From contig ML210157.1 in the NCBI GenBank assembly GCA_004369085.1, positions 253,057-317,056 on the forward strand: DNA of 64,000 bases, written 5' to 3'. The position numbers and the translations under genes are program-made. The notes beneath the pieces were generated by a model. The model made no database searches, was not told the DNA's origin, and saw only the letters and a program-made list of their open reading frames with translations. Source of the DNA: Coprinopsis marcescibilis (taxonomy: Eukaryota; Basidiomycota; Agaricomycetes; Agaricales; Psathyrellaceae). Within the stretch, counting starts at the first letter, position 1. Every line of letters begins with the position of its first letter. Shown one piece after another: positions 34,755 through 44,528 of this stretch.

Positions 34755-37750
34755 TTATCTACGGCGTGCTTTCTTGTTGGAGCCTACGTTGAGTTGAGCG
34801 GACTTGGTGCAAGATTCAACACTGTTCGAAGTGGTCCTTGACGATTTTCCACCTCGATCATCGCTTCTACTGTTGTCGTCGGTTCTCTCTCGCTTCCTCT
34901 CATCGAAAGGCATTTTCTTAATTGCGATCACTTGCGCTTCTAGCTCCAACGTGTCGATGTTGATGTTTTGCCAGCCCTCGGTTTTCAAAAGCTTGTAGAA
35001 GGCATTAATAAACATACTATAGGCCCCCGAATAGGTTGCTGGATCGTCGAGCTGGCCTTCGCGCTCCCGTCGAAGATAGTATTCACACATCTTATCTCGC
35101 AAATACTCGAGATACTTCATAACGGGGCGCAGAGGCTCGTGCACCCTGCTGGGGCTAAGAGTCGTGTAGATCTTGAGCGTGAAAACTTGTTCGCGAGTCC
35201 TGGAAAGCCTGTGAGAGTTGCGGAACACTTGGAGTGCCCAGTCTCGAGATGGTTGGTGGGGGATCCGAGCAGTTATGAGGTAGAGGAGGATCCACCATAA
35301 CGATTCGAGATCGTGTTGCCAGTTATGCTTGATGGCGCCCCATACTTCTCGCCCTTCCGAGTTTGGCTCCTCTAATTCTGCAAAGTCTTCTTCGTCGGAG
35401 TCACTTATAGCACCAATACTACCTGAGTTTGCGTACATCTCCATTAATGGATTGTGCAGGAGCCGTTCGGCTAGGATCTCGTGAGGCATGAAATAAGGAG
35501 TTCCCTGAGTGGGATGTCAGCCAACGGCGCGTAGAAATTCAAGTACAACAAGATGCCCGTACAATCTTCGGATCGGATCGCGCACAATCGGAAGAGAACC
35601 TTTTGGCATACTCCAGATCTGCCAGTTTGACGCACCATGGGTCGTCTGGTGTGGACCTAAAGGCCAGAATGTTACCTGAACTGATGTCGCGATGGACCCA
35701 ACCCGCGCAAAACATAACTTGCAGTGCTAAGAGAAAGGTCGACAGTAAACACAGGCTGAAAAAGAACAATGGGACACTTACCAACAACACATTGAGCAAG
35801 CATCGCAATGGCATCGCCCAATTTGGTCAGACGATGCACAGACGTACAGACTTCCTTGAAGACGAAGCGGCACTGTTTCTTCGCAACGCCGCAGTTTCGT
35901 TCTTCCATTTCCACTGTGCCCCAGTAAGAATCGTCGCAGGGAATGGTTTCAAGTTCATCGACCCCTGACGAGACAGTAGTGCACGGATCCGTCCCATGGC
36001 GACCTTTCGGAATCTTGAAGAGACCCTGTTGTTGCCATGCCTCGGGCACCTTTTCCTTAGAGAATGGCCCAATGTACTCGTGGGAGACTGACAGAAAGAG
36101 ACTCTTATAGTTCTCGTTGTCGAGCCAATGGTTCAACGCAAGTTTGTCCTGTTGACGACAGTATGTAAGGCAAGGGTGGTCACCCCGGTTAGGGAGCCTC
36201 GCAAACGCTTCAATGTCTTCGAAAAGGTTGTTTTGAATTTGCTTCTCCGTGTCGGCATCGTCTTTGAGCCAGACATCCTTCAGGACCATTTCTTGACCCA
36301 GTGGCTTGAGGTTACGCGGAGATTCCACTTGAACAACTTTCCAGATTCTGGTTGCTCTGGATGATAGGCGTAGCGTACGAGGCTCGGCAAGTGCCTCGAG
36401 GGTCTTGAAATATGTATCCGATCCATCCTCTTGAGGGAAATGATAGAGAAAACTATTTCCTTTGAGGCGGACAACTTTGGGATCAAATCCAAGTTCTTCA
36501 TCCGTTGCAAAGCAGAGAGGAAGCATAGCTGCGACGAATTCTCTTGGGCTCTGAAGTAGGCTCTCAGTAAATGATTAGCGCGTGTAGAAGAACGTACATT
36601 GATGAAACTGAACGATCCAGCTTTGACCGAATGGGACTTGGAGAAATACCAGAGGGTTATGAGATCGTCCTCAACAGTGAACTAGCCACGAATGGCATTT
36701 AGCCATAATAAACAGCAATAAGCGTGGAGAGAACATACCGCATAGCAGAACATTCTGCGTGGGTCACTGCTCATGAGGCGACTAACATCTCCCAGTAGCT
36801 GGATACGATTCTAAGAATGAAGATGATGAGCTGTGAGCACGGACGTGCAGAAATTTTATCACGACTTCGCATAATACATACCTCTTGTCGGGTTTCGTAC
36901 GTCAACTTGACATCTGGAGCTGTGGTCATTGTTTGGTCCAATGGAGACATCTCCCCCTCCCGATCGGCAGTGAAGCAAGTTTCCGCAGCCCTTTGGTTTA
37001 CACCAGGTACCCAGGAGGAGAGGTTTGTGTGGGGAACATTTCGAAACTCGAACAAGCTCGCTTCCCGATCCTTGTTGGGGATCCGGTGATAGCTCCGTTT
37101 GAGCTGATATGCTCGAATGGACGTGAACATTTCTTCTAAATGCTTGTAAACTTCCCCTTCAGTCTTTCTCATTCTCGAAGGTAAGTCAAGGAGGTTTGTC
37201 CAGTGATACTGCTTAGAGCCGAGTGGCTCGTTACCGCGCAGTTTTAGCACTGGCTTAGGGCCTTGGGTCAAATATTCGAGGCACCCATCAACGTCTAGCA
37301 ACTTCGCGTGGAACGGAAGGTAGTGACGCTTAAAGTCAGACCAATGACAACAGACCATCTCGGCGTCCATGCATTCGGCGACCAAGTATGATTGTGATCC
37401 ATTCTGTGGTTTGAGGTCGAAGTCTGGTACAGAGTGTCTTGGGGTCTCTCTATTAATAACAATCTAGTATCAGAACAAAGCCGGGCCGACAAAAGGAACA
37501 CAAATGAATCACGTACCTATGCACTGAAGCTCTTGGATGAGATTCGGGTGTCGTTGGAGTGGCCTGGGGACTGGATATATATCAGTCAGTGAATGTTTGC
37601 CGTAGCAGAAAGCATGTACATATGCCTCGTCACTGGGTTACTCGTTGCGTCGGTGGGGGCAAAAGTAAGAAAGTAGGTTGCAAAAACGGAGTTGGAGTGA
37701 GTCTGAATCCCTTCGATTTCTCCCATGTTGGTAGGTTTTCGACTCGACAT
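34755..37750 (-). CDS. FunK1-family protein kinase (second copy)
   Basis: Eight exons (37750-37620, 37570-37517, 37449-36882, 36810-36739, 36681-36598, 36550-35782, 35726-35563, 35504-34755) give 863 aa. The kinase core has WVHRDISSGNILAF, KLADLEYAKRF and GTPYFMPHEI, then LESLWWILLYL. The N-terminal module has MDAEMVCCHWSDFKRHYLPF, NRIQLLGDVS and ATDEELGFDPKVVRL. Exons 4 and 5 are 72 and 84 nt, identical in length to those of the gene at 21101. All intron phases agree, so the two are paralogs. The tail is charged and Lys/Arg-rich (KKMPFDERKRERTDD, GSNKKARRR). Exon 1 is the least certain: the ATG at 37750 and donor GTACAT were chosen because they keep phase. Confidence 0.87.
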
Positions 37751-38832
37751 TTCCACGCTGATAGTGGAAGAAGCAAGATGGTAAAGACTATTGACTACTA
37801 AATTTTCCGACGGCCGCGTTTCATCACGTGTGGTGGTAATCGTGCCAAGTGAGTCTTTGAGATGTCCGAATTATTGATTGGGCGCCCACTAGCACTGCTG
37901 GAGAGGGGAGGAGTTTGTCCATTAATTGATTTCGATAAACAAAGCCCGCTTATTCAATGAGAACACCATTACGATGGAGCGGTGTCTGAAAGCCTTGAAG
38001 GCTTGATCGCGGAGACCAAGTTAAAATCGAGGAACAAATTCACGAACAAACATGTCTTTTTATCAAGACCTCCATCAATTAATTTCGCATGTTTCCAGTG
38101 CATCTAGCTAATTAGCCAGGTCTAGCAAGGTGAGCTTGTGCGAACGAAGACGGTGTTTGATTCTTGATGGAAAATTAGCGCCCGTAATACCATTCGCGAA
38201 CCCTATGTACAGGCACTTCGACTCTTATCGGAATATCTGATATCCTCTCTGAAGACCTGCTCCAGTTTGATCAGTATGACGATTCATTAACTGAACAAGG
38301 TTTGATAGAATTAAAGGCGCAGGAAGTTGAAACGCTAAACATTGCTCGGACGTGATCACCTCAGCAGCTAACATCCCATTTACCCTGAACCAATCCATCA
38401 GTGCCAGGCGAAGAGTATCCTGGACTCTGACAGCCACATGTGACATCAGTCAACGGCGTGTCTCAAGCCGCAAAGGAGATAAGAAGATGCAGACAACTAC
38501 TTTCCGACGAAGGTGCAGAACACAAGTGATATCGAGCTGGCCGGAACTCGGAGTGACGATACGCTGACTTCCAGAATGAGACTCTATCCTCACATATCAA
38601 AGGTACAGCCCGATAATCAGCATCCCAGCACCTGTAAATGAAAGTAGCATACGCTTGATGATGCACCACAGCCATGCTTTAGGCGCCTGCCGGAATCAAC
38701 GTTGCAGCCTCGAGCCACACTGGGGCTGAGTTTCAGGGGCACCACCCTTACTCCTGGGGCACCACCCTTACTCCTGGGGCACCACATCCAGAACTTGTCC
38801 CGCTGCCCCCGTCACTTCTATTGCAAGTGACA
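37751..38832. other. Intergenic with short tandem repeat
   Basis: Upstream DNA of the second FunK1 gene and of membrane paralog C. ORFs on both strands (38225-38675) are short and featureless. A 20-bp tandem repeat lies at 38736-38785. Confidence 0.45.
38736..38785 (+). repeat. 20-bp direct tandem repeat, 2.5 copies
   Basis: The unit ggggcaccacccttactcct is repeated exactly, ending in a half copy. It lies about 50 bp before the ATG of the gene at 38833, so within its promoter or 5' UTR. Confidence 0.9.
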
Positions 38833-39765
38833 ATGCTCAGAAACTCATTCCTGTTCCACTCCGTTTGTACTTGGCTGGTGTCTCTTACACTGGCCCAAAC
38901 CCTTCGCAATGTATCCATCGATGATCAAGACCCTGCAATTCAATATATACCCCCGGCTAGCTGGAGAAGATCCCCAGTGAACGACTGGGATGCAGGCGAA
39001 GGTCGAACCCACATGTCTGCACGGGATGCTCGTGCTCGTGCAGAGTTCAACTTTACAGGTAATGTCTTCCAAATCAAAAGAAACAGCGAACCCAGTCCGG
39101 ACGGACATGTTCTGACGACTGTCCTAGGAATAGCACTGTATTACTACTCACCAAGATGGCCATCCGCGGTCGCGACCGGCCTCTCTGTAGACGACGAAGA
39201 CATTACCGTCGACCAGACAGATTACGACTCACAAGAAACGGGACGAGATCCCACCCGGCGATCCCGCCTCTTAGCCACATTCGCAGACTTGGAGAACACC
39301 CAACACTCAGTCCGAGTTTTCGTCCCCGACGGTTACGAATACGCCACTGTCGATTATTTCGTGTGAGTATCCTGCCTTCAGTGGTATCAGAGACGACAAC
39401 GAAAGAACCTCAGGTATACCGAAATCGTCGATGCGGCGATCGGAAACGGTACCGCCAATAACACCGACTCAAGCCCTGGCGGGGCAGTCAACGAGCCCAC
39501 GTCAACCTCGACTCCCGTTGAAGTGACCGGGGTACCGATCGTTGGGCTTGTTCTAGGAGCAATTGGGGTCCTAGCGATTCTCTTTTGCCTCGGGGCACTG
39601 ATCCACCGCCAAAACGCACGAGAGGCAGCCAGGGCAGTAGCAGCACCGAAGGCCTCGAATGACGGACCCAACCCGATGATACGGCATCACAGCAGCCGTC
39701 GAGGAGTCACACGACCAGCCATGGCAATGCTCAATCATTCTGCGCCCCGCAACCCTGGTCGATGA
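38833..39765 (+). CDS. Single-pass membrane protein (paralog C)
   Basis: Three exons (38833-39058, 39128-39362, 39414-39765) give 270 aa. The signal peptide is about residues 1-22 (FLFHSVCTWLVSLTLAQ). The ectodomain has EFNFTG-IALYYYSPRWP, ENTQHSVRVFVPDG and YTEIVDAAIGNGT, all shared with paralogs A and B. A Ser/Thr/Pro stalk precedes the helix (IVGLVLGAIGVLAILFCLGA). A short His/Arg-containing tail ends the protein. Introns are phase 1 and phase 2 at the same residues as in A and B, about 35 kb away on the other strand. The ATG at 38833 was chosen over a TTG-led extension. Function unknown. Confidence 0.8.
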
Positions 39766-39927
39766 CGATTCACCGTCCCTGATGCCACACCCTCTCCAGT
39801 AGCCATGCCGCCATCAACTTTGTTCATATCGAGTACCTGTTCCGGGAAATCCAAGAATATGACAGCATAAATAACAACATTCGAAAAGAAAGGATGAAAG
39901 AGGGACAACGCAACGATCGTAGCACTA

Positions 39928-41835
39928 CTACCGCAAAGCACTCGCACGAAGAGTATTCGTCGAGTTCAAGAGGGCATCTCCAATCTGGGCATCATCAGCA
40001 TTGGATTGTCCCATCACGATCGCCATGTCCTTTTGGTCCTTCTGTAGTATTTCCGTGAGATGGGCCAGACCCATTTGTTGCTCCTTCAGCACCTGAAAAG
40101 CGACCCGTGAGCATGACCTTCTGAGAATTCAACGATAATTACAAACCTGAACGATCTGGTTCATCCCATCCTCGTCAACAACAGCCCACTCCCCACCTGC
40201 ACCGTTCCTGCCCTTCTCAACCGAAGCAGTAACAGCCCCTAACAACGCCCACAGCTCATTCAACTTGCCCTTCATTCTCCCCTTCCTCAACTCATCTTCA
40301 ATCTCTTCCAACTTGCTCCTCAGCTGTTCCTCTTCTGGCCGGATGGAAGACGACCGCACGCCAGGGATCAGCAGATGTAAATGCTGAATCATCTGTAACA
40401 GCCGGTGCATCAGCTGTGTTTGCTGTACCGCAGCCTTTTGCAGCCGCGACACGTTCGAAACGCTATGCCTAGTTGACAGTGTTTCCAAACGCGTTTTGAG
40501 ATCTTTCAGCCTTTGCTTGTGGTCTTCGCTTTGCCTACTTTGAGCCTCAACTCGTTCGCGGAGGTCATCAAACCCGATGGCGACGACTGGTACGAAACTG
40601 TGCAATCGTTATCGTCAGCTTCGAGTGGAAGAGGCCTAAAATGTGAGCAAGGACGTACCACGAACGATCGGGATTCTCCCGCACAGCTTTCTCCCATATC
40701 GCATCGTTCAGGACATTCGGGGGGCGTCCATAGAGATTGACTTGATTTGGATCAACGAGGTTGTAGAAAGGGTACTATATGCGAGCAATCGTTCAAACCC
40801 CGTCACGCGAAATGAACATGCAAAATGTACCTGGAATCTGCATTGTGGCGAGGTAGAGCTCCACGCGTTGTAAATTCCTTCAATCCTATCTTGAAGATTT
40901 TGCGTAGGATCCGCGCTGCTCACGCCCAGACCGGAGCGAGAAGCGAGCAAACTTGAAGAGCCGAGTGCGGTTGAGGCTCCCAGCCCACCGGATGGCTGCC
41001 CGAGTGCACTCGTTCCCAATGTGGTTCTGTTTCCGAACAATCCTCCACCGCCAGTGTTGGCTGTCGATTGCCCAAACAAACCACCCGCTGGCTGTTGCTG
41101 TTGTTGCTGTTGCTGCTGCTGCTGCTGCTGGTTTCCGAACAGCCCTCCTCCAGTATTGGCGGCACCGGTGGTCGACGACCCGAACAGTCCACTACCAGCA
41201 GGTTTGCCGCCAAAGAAACTTCCACCCGCCTGCATATTATTCCCAAACAATCCGCCGCCAGTGTTTGTCTGCGTCGAGTTCCCGAACAAGCCATTACTTG
41301 GTTGCTGCTGTTGTTGTTGATTGGCCGTCGATCCAAAGAGACCCCCTGCCGTAGGCTGCGTGGTAGTCGAGCCAAAAAGACCTGACCCAGTCCCCTGCTG
41401 TTGCTGTTGCTGCTGGTTGTTGGCTGCATTGTTACCAAACAGGCCTCCACCTGCGTTTGCAGCCGTGTTCGAGTTGCCAAATAAGCCCCCTCCTGCGTTG
41501 CCAGGGTTCGCGTTTGTCGAACCAAAGAGGCCTCCTCCCGTGTTTGCTGGGTTCGGATTTGTTCCAAACAGGCCACCTCCAGTGTTCGTGGTTGTGGTCG
41601 AATTGCCAAACAGCCCTCCGCCAGTGTTGTTATTCGTGTTCGTCGACCCAAAGAGCCCTCCCCCCGTCGTTGGTGCCTGGCTCGTACTCCCAAACAAGCC
41701 AGATGGCTGCGTCGGCTGAGCCTGCAAGGGAGCCGTCGTTCCAGTGCCTTGCGCGTTTCCGAACAGCCCTCCAGAAGGTTGTTGCTGCTGCTGCTGGTTC
41801 TGCGTGTTGGCACCCCCAAAATTTCCAAAGACCAT
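39928..41835 (-). CDS. NUP57: FG nucleoporin Nup54/Nup57
   Basis: This is a central-channel nucleoporin that forms the Nup62/Nsp1 complex and passes transport receptors. Four exons (41835-40831, 40774-40659, 40597-40147, 40092-39928) give 578 aa. Residues 1-300 hold about 20 GLFG/FG units in Gly/Asn/Thr/Gln spacers, starting MVFGNFGG, with polyQ runs of up to 13. The structured part follows: PTQNLQDRIEGIYNAW, then YNLVDPNQVNLYGRPP, then FVPVVAIGFDDLRERVEAQ and long coiled-coil helices (KDLKTRLETL, LRSKLEEIEDELRKG). This matches the Nup54 alpha-helical domain. Distance to the stop of the convergent gene at 39765 is 162 bp. Confidence 0.95.
41092..41130. repeat. CTG/CAG microsatellite encoding polyQ
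   Basis: An interrupted CTG/TTG tract on the plus strand encodes the longest glutamine run of the Nup54-like protein on the minus strand. It is likely length-polymorphic. Confidence 0.85.
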
Positions 41836-42418
41836 CGTGGTTATGCTTGGACTTCCCGTTCGTAAAACTGAATGAAAGATCAGATGGACATTCCATGGGC
41901 TCAGTATCGACATTCAACCTACATTGAACCAGTGACTTTCTGTCTTTTTATACAGCAAAATAACGATTCAAGGAATAGGAAAGAAGGAGAAGAATCGTTG
42001 AGGGGAATGCCAAAAGGCGGTCGCGATCGACTGTCCCAGTCGAACGCGTTCACCAGACAAAGCGAACACGCTTGCCGCCAATGTTTGGTACTACGGCCGC
42101 TGCCAAACATTGATTTTCAAGCAGTGAAGGGCACTATGCCGGGCAACGACCGCAGGACAATGAATGGCGAAGAGTCAAGACAGATTCGACTCGGGACTCA
42201 GACATCAAAAGTCACACTTCAGGGACAGTCTCTCCAAAATCTCTCAATACACGTCCATGGGTATAAAATCATAGGGTAACAGGTGCGTCCATTCCGAGGA
42301 GTGTGGTTGATCCAAATGTGCATGCAAGAGATTGAAATGCGTATTCATAATAACATGTCTCGGTGGTCATAGTGCATACATTTTGGTGTTGCGAAGAAAG
42401 GTAAGAAGAAATGCCAGC
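41836..42418. other. Intergenic
   Basis: Promoter of the nucleoporin gene and 3' flank of the eL27 gene. No additional gene is supported. Confidence 0.5.
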
Positions 42419-43074
42419 TCAGAACTGTAATAGCAAACGGATGTCAGCGATCGTCCAACAGCACAAAGCGTTCCAACTTACTCTCAGTGCCTGGAAGAAC
42501 CACTTGTTCTTTCCGCTCTGATAACGCTCCTCGAGTAGTTTCTTGATGTTCTTCTTGGCATCCTCACGTTGTGTTGGCTCCTTGAAGGTGTCGTTTGAGA
42601 CGGATCCCTTCAAACCCTCGAGCTCAAGAGCGTATCGGGTGGGGAAGAGATGTGAGTAGTTGACGACCTGTTTCATACAGAGAAGGTCAACATAGACCAT
42701 GGACGAGAAAGACATATGCGCACCTTGATAAAAGGCTTAACCTTGCTCCTCCTCTGCACCTTCTTCTGGCCCATACGACGCGTTACCTTCCGTGGGTAGC
42801 GCTCGATTCCGGCAACGATGGCGTGGGGGTATGGTCGCTCCTTGGTTCCATCATCGAGCTGCTTGATTACGACGACCTTTTTGCCGGCTTGACGACCTTG
42901 GAGGACGATAGCGACCTGATTGACAAGAACAACAGAGCAATTTCGGTCGGTTTTGGGTTCCTCTTTACTTCGATAGGATAATCATACCTTGCCGGGCTTG
43001 TAGACTGAAATTGCAGCTCGTTAGCTCATGGTTTCGGTGGTCATAGTGTCATTGTCGAACGTACCTTTGACCAT
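42419..43074 (-). CDS. RPL27: 60S ribosomal protein eL27
   Basis: Component of the large cytosolic ribosomal subunit. Five exons (43074-43065, 43004-42988, 42915-42724, 42667-42482, 42424-42419) give exactly 136 aa, the family length. Sequence: [20 protein letters not shown], then [40 protein letters not shown] and [17 protein letters not shown]. The first exon is 10 nt and the last only 6 nt (Phe plus stop). Both are required to recover the conserved ends. The upstream region is shared with the divergent gene at 43601. Confidence 0.97.
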
Positions 43075-43600
43075 CTTGACGTTCGACGACGGGCTCTTGC
43101 TTTCTGGCACCGTCCAATTGTGGACGCCAACAATTCTGTGGTATCGGGAATTCCCGAGGTGGCTTGTAGCTGAACGATAAGGTTTGATGGCGGCATATGT
43201 GACGCCGAGATGCCGGCAACTGCGCCTTTGACCACCACTCCCGTACTTTGCTCTGGCCTAGCTCGACTGGCAACGGCGTGCTGTTTCCAATGAATCTATT
43301 GGGATATCTGTGTTCTGGAACCGCTTGGTTGAATTTTACTCTGGCAGCTCGCTGGGGACAACGGCTTTCTCGTTGCTACGCTCATACTAATGGAGATTGC
43401 CGCCTAGCTTTGCTAGATGAGCCTGATTTATTACGACCAGTAAATTCGCCGGTGGAAAAATGGAATTCAATACACATGTGCCTGGTCCGCACTTCCCGAC
43501 ATCATGGTGCTTACCGTTAACTGGGTGTGACGTTGTCTTTCATCGATCGCATATATTGGACAACATTCTTTCCCTATGACAAGTTCCCACCTCCTCCACG
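43075..43600. promoter_or_regulatory. Bidirectional intergenic region (eL27 and orphan gene)
   Basis: 526 bp between divergent ATGs. No TATA box was recognised. Presumed to carry the strong eL27 promoter. Confidence 0.45.
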
Positions 43601-44528
43601 ATGACCTCCAACCCAGTTGCCTCGTCTTCGAAACTAAAATCTTTGCCGGTGGATGGTGACCACGTATACCAAAGCCCGGGGCCCCGTTCCAAGTGCAGCT
43701 GCAATTGGTGCCACATCTCATGCACTCTTTACCCCAGGGATCTTGAGGACAAAATCCTCTTACCTCGCATTCTCTCGATCTCGACAACTTTTGACAACGA
43801 TGGCGATTTTCCGGTGGCTATTCCACGTCGGATCCAGCATCTGATCGCCCATGACGAGGCAAAGGGAAAGATGCCTTTGAAGAAAGGTGCATATTGCGAC
43901 GCGTTCTGCTCGTATGTTAGGTTTAACCAACGTTTCTTCGTTCCTAGATATATCACAGTCTGTCAGACCGCGACGTGAATCTGTCAATGTCCCCGCCAGT
44001 CATATTCGCCGCAGCAACAAGCGACATGAACTTGGAGACCGTCGTGTATCTGAACCTGTTCAACTGTCAAACGCGCCCAATCCAAGACCAAATCTCCTGC
44101 GGCAAGCCATTCACAAACAGATCGACGAACGGCAGCCTCCGCCGTCGCAGAGCTCTGGCTCACTCATGTTGTTCCATGACGAAACCGAAACCGTCAGCAG
44201 AGGTCAATCCCAGCGGGGCTGCATCAAAGAATTCAGATATTATCGACCGGATATCAGTTCCGGGCTCTACCAACGAGAGGGCACATCCATAACTGGCTAT
44301 AGGATAGTCCTCTGGTACGTACACCCCCGGTTAACTCTCCACAGCTCACGGGAGAACGGTATTAACTTTGAGAAATCCAGAAAACTGCCATTCAATTTGT
44401 CTTTTCCATCTGAAAATCGACAAGGGTCAATATACCCGTCTCAGCCTGCTGTCAGCTTGAATCAACACCGTGGTCTCTGCTTACCACAGGGAGGACCCGC
44501 GTTTACGTTCTGTTTCTCTAGCGACTGA
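43601..44528 (+). CDS. Orphan protein, function unknown
   Basis: The model joins 43601-43911 to 43967-44528 (intron GTATGT..CAG, 55 nt), giving 290 aa in phase. The N-terminal part has a cysteine cluster (CSCNWCHISC, residues about 28-37) and a charged region. The second part is Arg/Pro/Ser-rich and looks disordered (RRSNKRHELGDRRVSEPVQL). I do not recognise a family. Another donor (GTACGTAC at about 44315) could move the 3' end. The long coding-looking stretch and clean splice signals are the only support, so it may be lineage-specific or partly mis-modelled. Confidence 0.4.

Noticed and set aside
41021..41927. Long plus-strand ORFs rich in Leu, Ala, Pro or Cys opposite the nucleoporin gene
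   Set aside because: They are antisense shadows of the FG/polyQ repeats. The minus strand encodes a complete Nup54-like protein.
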